From contig NC_057918.1 of assembly GCF_018873765.1 (NCBI RefSeq), positions 64,730,871 to 64,794,870 of the forward strand: a DNA stretch of 64,000 bases. Direction: 5' to 3'. The stretch's first letter is position 1; every line of letters begins with the position of its first letter. Source of the DNA: Telopea speciosissima. Taxonomy: Eukaryota; Streptophyta; Magnoliopsida; Proteales; Proteaceae. A model generated the notes under the pieces. That model saw only the letters and a program-made list of their open reading frames with translations. It ran no database searches and was not told where the DNA came from. Shown piece by piece: positions 35,403-46,684 of this stretch. The position numbers were made by a program, and so were the translations under genes.

Positions 35403-36535
35403 CTCGGCAACTCCGATGAACCGTGCGTTTGCCTTAGCCTTTCGAGTAGTCTCTTGCCCGGGCCCTCCGAGGATAGTGTATATGGGAGCTCCCTTGTCAC
35501 TGCTCGGCCCGGACCCGTCCTCTTTCTTCTCAGCTCGGACTTTATCTTCATCTCATTCGACTCGCCTATTTTCAGGCCTGGGCTCGGCTCGGCTCTTCTT
35601 TGATCCCGCTCTTCAGGCCGCCGACCCCCACGCTCTTCACGACCTCCTTTGACATATCGCTTCAAATGGCCCGCTTTTATCAGCTCTTCGATCTCTCTTT
35701 TCAGCTGATAACAATCCTCGGTGTCGTGACCGGTGTCCTGGTGGAACTGACAATATTTGTTGGGATTCCGAGATGACCCCGCTTGCATCGGTTGGGGGTC
35801 GGCGGATGTACCCACCGTCCTGTATTTGCATCAAAATCTCCTTACGTGAGGTATTCAGAGGGGTGTAATCGGGGCTCCGAGCTCGATTCGACTTGTCGGC
35901 TCGGCGATCCGTCCTGGGCCGTTTGTCTTCCCTACGGTCGTCTGTTGTCGGCCTTTTCTTGTCGGGCGGCCTTCGTTTCCCTTCCGGGCCTGGAGGACCT
36001 CGACCATATTTGTAAATTCACTGCATCTCTCCAAGAGCTCGGCCAGGTTTCTGGTCGGCTTCCGGGCCAAGTCCTTGATGAGGTCCATGTCGGCAAGCCC
36101 ATTGCTCATAGCCATATGGGCCGTGGCCTCATCCAAATCCTTGATGTCTAATGATTCCTTGTTGAAGCGGGAGACGAAAGCTCGGATCGACTCGTCGGGC
36201 CTTTGCTTCACGCTGAGGAGGTTGACCGTTGTCTTCTTGTGTTTCATACTACTCTGGAAGTGCGTGACAAAGGCTCGACAGAGTTGAGCGAAGCTTGTTA
36301 TGGAGTTCGACGGCAACCAGGAGAACCATGAGGTCGCCGCGCCCTTGAGGGATGCAGGGAAGGCTCGACAAGAAACGATCTCGGTTCCCCCGTACATGGT
36401 CTTCATCGCATTAAAGTAGTTGATGTGATCCGTCGGGTCGGTCGTCCCGTCATATCGGTCGAACAGGGTAGGTTTGAACCCGGTCGGTAGCGGCGCGGTC
36501 ATGATCTCAGGAGGATATGGGTGACGCCCGACCAA
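35336..36535 (-). pseudogene. Tat element gag, capsid and zinc-knuckle region
   Basis: 35855-36535 is a retrotransposon gag domain: FDRYDGTTDPTDHINYF, AFPASLKGAATSWF, FAQLCRAFVTHF and KQRPDESIRAFVSRF. 35336-35815 adds the variant zinc knuckle [14 protein letters not shown], followed by a basic stretch. The two lie in different frames. Confidence 0.9.
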
Positions 36536-37140
36536 CGAATAGGCGTCCGGGGAGCTTGTTTTTTCAACCGCTCCACTTGCTCCGCCAAGTCACGTAGCTG
36601 CCTCTCCAGCTCGATTTCAGGTGCTCGGCCAACCGGCTCATCCACCCGGTACAAATTGTTTTGCTCGCTCGGCCTAGGTCAACCATTTGGCTCCTCAGCC
36701 CGAGGTCAGTAGGCTCGGTCGTCCCGTTGTGGTCGGCCATTCTGGTCAGCCCGGTCTACACCATCCTTCCTTGTTCTTCTTTCCTCCTGGAAGTTGGACC
36801 CACGGGGGCTCCCCTGTTGTTCTTCTCGTGGAGGCGAGCTTTGACGTCGGGGGGTACGACGAGATCCTTCTCCTTGTCTCACAGCGCGCCTTTCATTCGG
36901 CTCTTTCCCTTGTTCTCAGACTCTCCTCGGCTGTCTGTCATCTCCGAGCCGTCCAGAAAATACCGACCTCCTCGTTACCGAGCCGACTGGTTTGATTTCC
37001 TGCCCTGTTCCCGGGCTTCGGCGATGCTCTTGCTCATCCCGCCGAGCACCTCTACTAGGGCACGAAGGTGGAGTCTTCTGACGAGACGGGTGTGAGGACG
37101 CGACTCGGCTAGGCTCGGCCCTACGCTGGCCACCATTTTG

Positions 37141-37449
37141 CTATAAGTTTCTCTCTGCGCGGACCGGGGCTGGAGGGGGCGCGACTAGTGGTTGGCCCTT
37201 CAGCCCGCCTCGGGCCATCTGGTTTATGAAGGTGCGCAGCATCTCGTTGGTGTGGGGCATCTGCAACTGCAAGTCCATAACTTGTCGATTATTTGTCGGG
37301 GCTTCGGGGTCCAAACTCTCCGGCAAGGGCGGCGGCGCTGGTAGGCCCAGCCCATCCAAGCTTGGCTCGGCCTGTACCCGGTCAGCCGCGGCCGTGGCTA
37401 GCACACCTCCCCCATTCCCACCCTTCGGTGGGGGAATGGGACTGATCAT
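37141..37449 (-). pseudogene. Tat element gag N-terminal fragment
   Basis: An open frame of 102 codons rich in proline and glycine (PPPKGGNGGG, PAPPPLPES, PLVAPPPAPV) lies between the primer-binding site and the gag domain, as the N-terminal part of gag does in Tat elements. It ends in a stop at 37141; 36536-37140 shows only broken frames. Confidence 0.6.
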
Positions 37450-37657
37450 GGTGCCCGTGATGGGCTGTGCACCCCCTGCCCGAGGGGGTCTTCTGTTTAT
37501 CCCCTACCGAGAGGCTTCGGGGGGCTGTGATCGCCTCGTCTGCCCAACGGGTTGTGGCTCGTCCATGCGGGAAGTCGAGCCATGCTGCCCTGATCTCGTG
37601 TGCACCATTATTGTTGCTCTTGAAGTTGGTAGAAATGACGATGGCTCGCTAATGTCG

Positions 37658-37676
37658 TTCCCACAGACGGCGCCAA
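37658..37676 (-). other. Primer-binding site of the Tat element
   Basis: The minus strand reads TTGGCGCCGTCTGTGGGAA directly after the 5' LTR. The TGGCGCC start is complementary to the 3' end (GGCGCCA) of plant tRNA-Asp; the match weakens further in, so the exact primer tRNA is uncertain. Confidence 0.75.
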
Positions 37677-37678
37677 AT

Positions 37679-38431
37679 CATTGCGTGTGGAAATCTCCGA
37701 TGCTTGGTTCGCCCACGGATGAGCCTCGCAAAGAACAAGTGATGAGCACAAGAGAGCCGGTGTGGCTCGCCTAGGACTCTCCGATGCTAAAGTTAGATCA
37801 CCAGGTAACAACAGAATCGCGTAGTCAAAAGCCGGATCGGAATGGTGCTCCATACCGGGTATTTATAGAGTGAGGATGAGATGAGGCGGTTGGGAGAGTC
37901 CTAGTATGGTAGGAGTCCTTCTTTCGGAAGGTTCTCTCGCGTAGAGCAGAGTGGGGAGCTATTTTCGGGGTCGGGCTCTTATTAAGGTAAGAGTCCATAT
38001 AGAGTGTGATTCCATGTTGCGCTGGGATCGTGGCTCGATCCCTATCCCGTGATTCTCGGGATGCGCCGACGTGGCCCGGAGATCCCCGGTGGGGTGCTAT
38101 GGCAGCTTCAGTGAAGGAGGGCTCGGCCTCGGAGGTCGGCTTAGGAGGGCGGCATGGTAGGTCGGCCTTGGCCGTCACCTCGGCCTGGGAGGTCGGCCCA
38201 AGAGGTTGGTCTCGGCAGTAAGCTCGGCCGGGAGTGTATGCCTGACCTGTATGAGCTTGGCTCAGAGCTCGGCCTCAGCCACCGGCTAGCTTGTGCAAGT
38301 CTGGCTCTGTCAGGTGACTTATCGGAGATGGGGTCGGCCCGGTTCCCTGCTCGGCCCAATTTGGTTCTCGGACTGAGGTCAGGTCGACAATGTGGCAGCC
38401 TCTGATAGGTGGGGTGTTTTATGCCTCATCA
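37679..38431 (-). repeat. Tat element 5' LTR
   Basis: About 753 bp, matching 27258-28002 with scattered substitutions and a few small indels. It starts (minus) TGATGAGGCATAAAACACC. A minus-strand TATAAATA is at about 37858-37865. The inner border is blurred (ACGCAATGA here against ACGCAACA in the other LTR). Confidence 0.92.
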
Positions 38432-38436
38432 GTAGG

Positions 38437-41004
38437 TTACTACGGTCCAAGATGAGGTAGACCATAATATTTATTTTCCGAGTCCAGTCTCTAGGATTAT
38501 CCTCCTCCCTACCTTCCGTCCATCTTGTCTTATCTCTTTTGGTTGCAATATATTATATGATGAGGAATTTCAATTCTATGTCATTATCTTTATATTATTA
38601 ATGCTTTTTTATTTTATTATATAGTTTTGTATTATGATATTACCAGATGACAATTCCCTAAGACTCGAGAGTCTTATATTAGCCGGTTTTAAATGGTTTA
38701 TTTATTCTCACCGTTTAAATAAATGGTTTCAATTTGTAAACAAAAAATTGAACAGTTTAATAAAGGATTTACTAGTTTTGATAAACGATTTTGGTTTTGT
38801 TTTTACATCCTAATGTCTATAGTGGCTGAGACCATTTTATCCTCTTTATTCTATAGTTGAAAACCAAGTTTTGATGAGTAGGGTGAGTTGCATGAGTCGA
38901 TTTAAAATTTTTTAAAACCTAGTCGACAGTCATATACACTTGGCTGGGGTTAAAATATGACAAGAATCTACCATAACTCATCCAAGTCAAATGAGATTCG
39001 CTTAATCCAAGATGAGTAAAAAAGTAAAAACCCTGAAGTCCCCCTATTTGATATTTTATTTTGTTAGTTTGCTGAGAACAATGAAACTCCCGATGGCTAA
39101 CAACCGTGAAGCTTCAATCTCATATTTCCGACCACGAGTCTGCCATTTTCTGAAAACGACTATGGTTTGGATTTCTCTTATTTGTTGATGATGACTATCA
39201 ACGTAACGCAGTTTTTTTTGTTTTGTTGGTAGAAACGTAACACAAAGTTAATGAAGCACTATCTTGTCCTTGTCCTTCACTATTGTAAATATTACATTCA
39301 CTACATTGTAATACAAAGTTGATGAAGCACCTTCAATGTTGTATGTATTGCATCCACCACTGTAAGCACTGAACCAAATAAGTTAGGAGAAAAATATTGG
39401 GATTGAGTTGTGCCACCGGTCACTCTCCCTAAGACCCTAGTTATCCCTTATTGGTGCAACCAGGTTGGTGTGAACTAGTCTCACAAGATAAAAACAAACC
39501 ATGTTGGCCCTCTAGTCCATGTGTACTTACTGACTAGGCCCCGTCAGAAAGCCCTTAAATTGTGCTCAAATTCCAAAAATAAAAAATAGCTTTTAAGGCA
39601 ATGCAATACAGTAGGCACAAAAATCAATGAGAGAGATGGAGCATAGAGAGAGAGAAAATACGAAATTGGATGCAAACTAGGCACTCTTATTTATAGAGGT
39701 AGGGGGTGTCAATGGGCCGGGATGGGCCAGGATTGGCCTTTACCCTAGTCCAACCTTGGTAGCCTTAACCTAAACTCAAGCCCAGCCCAACCTTGTTAGG
39801 CCAAGCATACCCTCAACGCAGCCTGGCCCTGGCAGGGTTTTTCCGAGCCCGGACCAGCCCTACTGGCATTTTTGTCATTGACCTTAGAAGCACCGCAAGC
39901 GTGGATGAGCTCGTTGGGAACATCGAGAGGGCAGCCAGTGAGGTCGGATTGTTCGGGAAGGCTAGGATCGTGGCTGGGGGAGATGGAATTGGGAAGAATG
40001 GTTGGGTCAGTAGTAGGATTTTCAGGAAAAATTTTTGCTAGCAGCCAAGGAAATGGAATAATTCACTTCCCCTTTGGGTTCATAAATACCCTCCTAGGTT
40101 TTAGTATTTTCTAAAATAAAAACCCTTTTAAGATCCCATTTCCTTGGCTGCCAGCATTGTAGCAGGAAAACAAGTGTAGCAGCAAAATTTCGTTCAGATT
40201 TTCGAGTTGATAGTCGAGAGTCCCTTTGTTTTACCGAGCCTTTTTTGTTACTAACTTTTGTTTCTGTTTTTCTTTGTAAAGAGTCTTCAAATATGTTTCT
40301 CAAATGATCAAGAAAAGTGTTTTTCTTTTAATCCGGTTCATTTAAAAAAACAAAAAAAAAAACAGACCGGACATCAAGTATATGTTCTATTCTAAAACAA
40401 CTAAAAAAAAATACAAAAACACCAGAAATAATTTTTTAGAGATAGTGAGAAAGAGAGGCTAGAGGGGAGAGAGATAGTGTTCTCCCTGTAAAGATGCTGT
40501 CAGAGACTCACAGGTGAATTTTCAAATTCTACCTATCTACTTCAATCCACCAAAATGATTTAAGAGGTTAAATAAAAAAAATAGTGAAGTAAATAACTTC
40601 TTCACTCTACCCTTTAAAAAATATACTACAACATCAACAACAATAACAGTAAACTCAGTCTTATCCCCACCTTAATGAGGTCGGCTATCTGGGGATCCAA
40701 ACAGAACAAAATAGGGAAAACATAGTTCTTAAAAAAATAATAAATAAATAAAAAATAGAAGATGAAAGATACAAATATGAAATAGGCACAGCCCAACACG
40801 CCTTTCAAGAAGATATAATATTAAATTGACAGGTGGCAAATCAAAGAGAGTTGGAATTCAATCAAACAATCACTCAACCAAATCATCAATCCAAATAGTA
40901 GAAATTAAAATACAAATATAATGGAAAAACTTCCAGGAACATATTTCCCCTAAATGTGCATCAAACAAGATAGAATGAAGAAGTTCCAACTCTTATCATA
41001 ATCA
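38437..41004. other. AT-rich intergenic DNA
   Basis: No gene recognised. 39700-39720 starts a hAT-like GGGTGTCAATGGGCCGGG motif without a partner end. 40640-40700 carries CTCAGTCTTATCCCCACC and GAGGTCGGCTATCTGGGGAT, a dispersed plant repeat motif also seen at 56796-56845. The 3' UTR of the SDR gene probably occupies about 40850-41004. Confidence 0.5.
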
Positions 41005-44000
41005 TCAGAACTCTGACATTTCTGTCTGATCAAAATAGAAACCTGAAGGGCCTCCATTTGGTAGCAAAGCTAACATGACTGGACCTTTAGCTCCCTCTTC
41101 CAGAGTCATTGGTCCTGTATTCCAATTCAAATCGGTGTTGACATAGCCTGGATGGACACAATTTATGCACATTTTTTGGTACTTCTGAGCAAGAATCCTT
41201 GTGTATGCATTAATTGTAGCTTTTGAGATGCTATAAGCAGGCAACATAATGGACCATCCATTAGCCTCAATTGCACATTGCTTAAAATCCTGTAAGAATC
41301 TTTGTAGTAATTCATCCAATTTCTCTTCTGTTAGTGTGTCAATGTTCCCTAGCTCATTTCTTATCCATTCACTCGAAATTCTCTACACAAAATGTAGCAG
41401 CATTTCCATATTAAAAATAAGTTCCTTTTTGTAATAATATGAAAATTGAATTTGAACACTTTAAAACATGGACCATAGTTGGAAAACCAGATTTTTTTAC
41501 TCAGACTCTTTTTTTTTGTTCTTTCAAAACATGGTGAGTCAAGCGAGTCAAACCTGGTCAGAGTGAGTCGTGTATTTTTTAAAATTTTAAATATATAAAT
41601 AATAACACTTGAAATATAATACAATGACATGAATTAAAAACAAAATTATTAATATGACTATAATACCCATAAAAGAATTAAAAGTGTGTCCTTTCTCAAG
41701 GAAACTAACAACTTGAAGTTGGGTGCGTTATGATCATAGTTCAAGATCTCGTCTCGTCTCGTCATTTTGGGCAAGTCGAGATTTTCGAAATATCCGAAAT
41801 CTATCGAAATTTTGCCAAAATATGGTATTTTTTCTGCCATATTTCGACAGTCCATCTCGGTGGGTTTTTGACCATATATAAGGCCTGATACTTCATGTAC
41901 ACCCTTATTTAAGCTAAATAAACATATTTAAACCTTCATATTGCAAAAAAATAAACTCAAAGTGGTGTTTTGGGTTTGCGCCCTTGATTGACAGTATACA
42001 GTCGGACCCTAATATATAAATAGTTAAATACACATTGTTTAAGTAATATACTGAAATTTCAACAAAATTTCACGAAATATGTCGAAATTTCACGAAATAT
42101 ATCAAAATTTTATGAAATATACCAAAATTTGGATTTTTTTTCATTTCGTATGGTTATCTCGTCTCGACAGTGTCAAGATGTCCAAAATATACCAAAATAT
42201 CGACGATATATCGCAAAATTTTGAACCATGGTTATGATATCATGTGTTGAGAGATGTGTAGGAAGAAAAAGACTCACGTCTCAACTATCAACACTCTCAA
42301 TAGGTACAAGTCATGCTTTAATAACCTATCATTATTTTATACATCTGGAACTACGAATTCAGTTTTGACAAATTGAACATTAAAGTTATTTATAATTTGA
42401 ATTTTGAATATCAATTTTCTCTTAGAGTGAGGTTTTCAAAATTTTGACCCAACTCGACTAGTTTTATTTGACTCGAGCATAAACACAAAGTCATTTTTTA
42501 CTCGGACAAACTCGGACCTAGTCTAGTCATTTTTTAACCAGGTTGAATGACATGATGTTTGACCAGGTTTTGTTATTTTTTGACTCGACCCGGGTGATTC
42601 GTCCGAGTCAAAACCTGGTTTTCCAACTATGGCATTGTTGGAAAACCAGGTTTTCTGACTCGACTCGTCTTTCAGGAAAACCTGGTGATTTGGCCTTGTC
42701 AAACCCGGTCAAGAAGAGTCACGCTTTTTTAATTTTTTAATACAATAAATATGTATAAATTAGTAAAAAAAAATCAGAAAAAATATGGGAAAGATCAGAT
42801 AAAATAAGAAATCAGATCAATGCATTTTTAGTTTATACCGTTGAACAAGAGAAGGGAGTCGAAGAGTTGAGGGTTTCTTACTATTTTCTCAGTTAAGTGA
42901 ATTGGCTTTATGTTTTTTTTAAAAGTGACTAAACTCGTCGAGTTTGTCATGACTCAGGTAAAAATACCGAGTCTTATTTGACTCCGACGATTTATGACCC
43001 AGTCTCGTCATTTTTTACCTTGACTTAGTCTACACTGACTTGACCAGGTTTTCTAAAATTTTGACTCGACTTGGGCGCCTCGTCCCAGTCAAAACCCAGT
43101 TTTCGAACTATGATCCTAGGGTCATTATTACGGATTCGGCTCCTCCAGCGCACTTGTGCCTATGTGGCTGGGGAGCTCTGATCCACACACTAACACATAT
43201 CCTGATGTGCTGGCATGTGGTTCGAGGCCTCCCCAGCCGCACGATGTGCATTGAACACTGTGCCATGCAGGAGAAGAGCCCAATCCCATTATTACTCCCC
43301 ATACTAGTTGAAGGTCGAAATGCCTTTCCTAATTTTGACACTCTTCCCATGCAATGTTGATCTGGGGTGTGGAGATCAAGGTGTAGAGAAACATTTGAGT
43401 CCTAAAACATAACCAAAGAGATGTGCTTAAAGCAGTGAATACCTTTAGCTCTCCCCTAAGGGAAGACACATTAACAATCCTTGCTCCTGATATTGAAAGA
43501 TTAAGAAGCGGGACAAGTGATTCTGTGACTCTTTTGCAGCCGTAATAATTAGTGTCTAAGCATTCTTCTGCCTTTTCGTAAGTTTGTTGAATTACTCCTC
43601 CCACCAAGTAGGCTGCCATGCCAGAGAGCTGCAGTGATCATCACAATGGTATTCAGTAATGTTCTTTCTTTAACTTGTTTAGCTTTTCTTCTTAAATTAA
43701 TGGGAAAATTAAACTGCCATCTCCTGAGGTTTGTATTAAATACAGATCGATTCCTTATATTTTTAAATTATACAATCACACTCCTTGAGGTTTGGTTAGT
43801 TGTTCCAGAGCCCCACTCCTTTATATCATTCCCGTGCAATGGCACGGTGTTGGTAATGCATGACTTAAAATGACTAATATACCCCTATTTGGGGTTTGAA
43901 CTTACCACCCCTTCCCCTGCCATGTTACTCGAATCTGAAGATGGCGATCTTCTTCCTCTGCAACTTCAAGGGTTTATGGTTCTGAAGATGGCGATCTTCT

Positions 44001-45971
44001 GAGGCAGTGTTCAACGCCACCCCCTGCCTACTACACCAACCGAGAAGTGCGATGACCGTACCGGCGACATCTACTGAGACCATCACCGAGATCTGCGACG
44101 AACGGCGACGACCTGCGACGACCTTCTCCTTCTTCTTCTTGGTTTTCTTTTTGCACTTCCCCCACCCTCCCTCTCTCTCTCTCTCTCTCTTTTTCTCACA
44201 GTGACGCCGGTTCTGATTTTTCCTATATTGCAAGTTTCATGCTTAATCCTCTGCGTCGCTGGACGGGTGGATCTGAACTACATCGTAGAACTTCCTGTAG
44301 GTACGTCTCTTCCCTGTTCTCTCTCTCTCTCTCTCACTGAATCTCTGATTACTGTTGTCGAATTGCTTCCTCACCGGATTTGTCTCCAATTTCTGTTAAC
44401 GACATGGATTTGGGCCGGATCTGGTTAGTCTCCCATTTCTGTTAAATCTATTTGGGGGTTTTATGTGGTGGTGCGATTTTCCTCTTCATTTCTCTCTGGG
44501 TTTCTTGCAGCCGTTGATGGTATCAACAAAGTCATGACTGAAGAGCTATTGAACCTTTCATAGCAACATAAGGCTGGTCGCCAGATAGTCATTTGGGCTT
44601 GCTGTGGAGGTTACATTGATAAAGTATACGAGTACATCATGAATAATAGGACAACTATAGTGTAGAACGATCCCCTGGAAACCATAGATATGGTTTGTAA
44701 TAATTACGAATAAAAATCTGACGTTATCCTCGAAGATACCTAAATTTAATACTTCTTTTTGCTAAATTCTATAAGATTCTCAGTTGCAGTATATGTGTGG
44801 ATGCGGTGGTTGGTTTTTGAAGTTGTGTCTGGATGAAAATGTGCAGGAAATGCTCACATTGTCGGAACATGGCCATAATTCAAGGACTTGCACCATTTAG
44901 GCATTTAGAGAGGAAGTGTTGTTGGTGATTCAAGAAGATTTGTGTCTTTTGTGGGAGTAGAAGACACAAACCCCAATAAATCACCCATTTCAACAATCTT
45001 CCATGGAAAGTGTTTCACGCTTATATTTCCTATCTAGTGGCATTTCAATGAGAGCAAGGGAAAAGAATCCGAGGGAGAATAGAGGGAGAAGAGTTGAGGG
45101 AGAGAAGAAAGAGATGTATAATTGAATTTCTATGTGGTGGAGTTGCAGGTCAGCCATGGAGAGAACTTCAAATTTGGGGATGAGGACAACGGTAAAAAGG
45201 GTTTTTGGTTTATAATCTTAGAAGAGGGCAAAATTAGTATTTAAAATGTATTATTTAACACCGTCCACTCAGGAGGTGTGGCTGTATAATTTAAAAATAT
45301 AGGGGGTCACTCTGTATTTAATACAAACCTCAAGAGATGGCAATGTAATTTTCCCTAAATTAATACATGATATCAAGAGCAAGAATGTAATTAATATCAG
45401 AAATAAATCGAATCCCTCATTTTCCAAGATTACTTACCCAGGTTTCAGTATCAATTTTTAAAGCTTTCAGACCTTCCACATCAGCAATGACTCCATTTGC
45501 AGCAGCATTATTTACCTGCGGAAGAAGATATCATTGAACTAAGAAATGGCCTAAGAATTTAATTAATGGAGAAGGGGGGAAGACGACAATGAATCTGATT
45601 TCATATTTACTCTATAATCTTACCAAGATATCAAGCCTCCCAAATTGGGTTCGCACAAATTCGGCTAAAGAATTCACACTGGCATTATCTCGAACATCTA
45701 GCTGGTGGAAAACCACATTTGGCAATCCAGAGTTGATTAGTGATGCTGTGGCCTCCATTCCCCTCTTCTCATCCCTAGCGGTTAAAATGACAGTAACACC
45801 TTCACGGGCTAACTGTCGAGAGATCTCAAAGCCTATGCCCTTGTTTGCACCGGTGACCACTGCATACCTGCAAACGTAAATCAACACGAAAGTTTATCTT
45901 CCGAAAGATGCATTTTCAAGAAGCTTGAAGATTGTAACTTTGTGAAACCTTGGGTTGTTTTTGGCTTCCAT
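41005..45971 (-). CDS. Short-chain dehydrogenase/reductase, neomenthol dehydrogenase / salutaridine reductase type, 5 exons, 302 aa
   Basis: NADPH-dependent carbonyl reductase of the classical SDR family. Exons: 45949-45971, 45624-45867, 45438-45515, 43443-43628 and 41005-41382; all junctions are GT-AG and the phases close to 302 codons. The protein begins [14 protein letters not shown]. It has the cofactor motif TGANKGIG, the adenine-pocket LDVRD, NNAAANG, the structural [11 protein letters not shown], the catalytic-Ser strand RIVNVSS and the catalytic pair YSISK (Y-x3-K), then [13 protein letters not shown]. Length and the inserted helix before YSISK match the menthol dehydrogenase/salutaridine reductase branch. 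The true substrate cannot be told from sequence. The introns are large because of transposon insertions. The start is the ATG of the short first exon. Confidence 0.93.
41474..42631. mobile_element. hAT-like MITE in SDR intron 4, split by a nested MITE
   Basis: Terminal inverted repeats CATAGTTGGAAAACCAGATT at the left and AACCTGGTTTTCCAACTATG at the right. The interior is rich in GACTCG and GAGTC motifs. The nested element at 41735-42230 interrupts it; without it this element is about 650 bp. A related element abuts it at 42633. The flanking 8-mers do not match. Confidence 0.7.
41735..42230. mobile_element. Nested hAT-type MITE, 8-bp TSD GTTATGAT
   Basis: 496-bp element with ends CATAGTTCAAGATCTCG and, inverted, CATGGTTCAAAATTTTGCG, flanked by the exact 8-bp duplication GTTATGAT (41727-41734 and 42231-42238). 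Internal CGAAATTT/AAATTTCG repeats. No coding frame. Confidence 0.88.
42633..43112. mobile_element. Second hAT-like MITE in SDR intron 4
   Basis: Ends CATTGTTGGAAAACCAGG and, inverted, CATAGTTCGAAAACTGGG, the same family as 41474-42631 and separated from it by one base. About 480 bp. The right boundary lies 330 bp from SDR exon 4. Confidence 0.65.
43702..45355 (+). mobile_element. Mutator-like element with long TIRs in SDR intron 3, Pack-MULE-like, TSD TAAATTAAT
   Basis: 1654 bp with terminal inverted repeats of about 80 bp. The left end begins GGGAAAATTAAACTGCCATC and the right end, inverted, GGGAAAATTACATTGCCATC; both continue TGAGGTTTGTATTAAATACAG and TATTTTTAAATTATACA. The exact 9-bp duplication TAAATTAAT flanks it (43693-43701 and 45356-45364). 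There is no transposase. The interior is GC-richer (CGGCGAC repeats near 44060-44110) and holds gene-derived sequence, including a MYB-type fragment at 44839-44895 and a possible spliced segment at 44236-44565. Confidence 0.9.
44839..44895 (+). pseudogene. Captured start of a MYB-like (MYBS3/KUA1-type) transcription factor gene
   Basis: From the ATG at 44839 the codons read [10 protein letters not shown], then after a one-base deletion near 44870 the frame becomes GHNSRTCT. This is the C-x2-C-x4-H-x4-C zinc knuckle that opens plant one-repeat MYB proteins such as KUA1 and MYBS3. The similarity ends a few codons later and a TAG follows. The fragment lies inside the Mutator-like element and antisense to the SDR host gene, so it was probably captured and is non-functional. 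Confidence 0.8.
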
Positions 45972-46684
45972 TCCTGATGACTCCGCCAAGTAGAGAGGCC
46001 TTCGAAGATGATTGGAAGCTTGTAGACTGCGAAATATATCGATACTCTCTGAGCTTGACGCCTTGGATCATATTTCTTCTTTGGAAAAGAGAATCTTTTA
46101 CGCTTCTTTCTAAGATATTATCATAACAAAAAAGTTATTTGAGAAACATAAACAAACGGCACAGATCTCGCACATAACATTTTTGTAAATAAAATATGAA
46201 GAACAGTTTTCAATTCGAGAGCGTGGCCCCTACGTCAACATGGGTCCAATGGAAACACACAAAAAAATATCAATAAAGAACGAAATTTTTACCTTTCATG
46301 AGGGCAGGATCCAGGCTCCCACATTTTCCCATAAAATATTGTCACGAGGCTGAAAAATCGTTTCACCCTCACATGGGGTTCTTAATCAATTTGGCATGCA
46401 AATCACCCCTCCCCCTCTTGGAAACCTCTCCCATAAAATATATGTAATTCACATGCACACAATTAAATATTTGAGTTTGTGATTTATGAATTTTGATGGA
46501 ATAAAATCTACGTCCGTGGAAGAAATAAGATCGTGTGAAGAAACTACATTTACGGTTTAAAGGTAACCTATTTTCTTCCCCCGTTAAATCTTGTATGATA
46601 TATGTCGCATACAGGAGAACGATCCAATTGCCCGATACCCATTGGATGTTGGAAGTTGCTCTCCTATTGCATAAGGATAGAAAC
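45972..46684. other. SDR upstream region
   Basis: Promoter-side DNA of the minus-strand SDR gene. No recognisable TATA box close to the start and no open frame of note. A short motif CATGAGGGCAGGATC (46297) and the tract at 46360-46430 look like decayed repeats. Confidence 0.4.

Larger units (their letters stand above)
27258..38431 (-). mobile_element. Tat-lineage Ty3-gypsy retrotransposon, 11.2 kb, TSD GTAGG
   Basis: Full-length element on the minus strand, bounded by the 5-bp duplication GTAGG (27253-27257 and 38432-38436). Order along the minus strand: 5' LTR, primer-binding site, gag, protease, reverse transcriptase, RNase H, a second RNase H-like domain, integrase, a 66-bp tandem array, an opposite-strand gene, polypurine tract, 3' LTR. 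The second RNase H and the extra opposite-strand ORF place it in the Tat group (Retand/Ogre relatives). gag-pol carries many nonsense codons and at least one frameshift, so it is non-autonomous. The region is GC-richer than its surroundings. Confidence 0.93.

Noticed and set aside
34779-37774. Several plus-strand ORFs over the gag-pol region, up to 182 codons
   Set aside because: Antisense shadows of GC-rich minus-strand gag-pol; none has a recognisable domain, unlike the spliced gene at 28445-30587.
38855-39030. Possible further copy of the CATAGTTGGAAAACC hAT-like MITE
   Set aside because: Only the left end (CTATAGTTGAAAACCAAG) resembles the family; no inverted right end or target duplication found.
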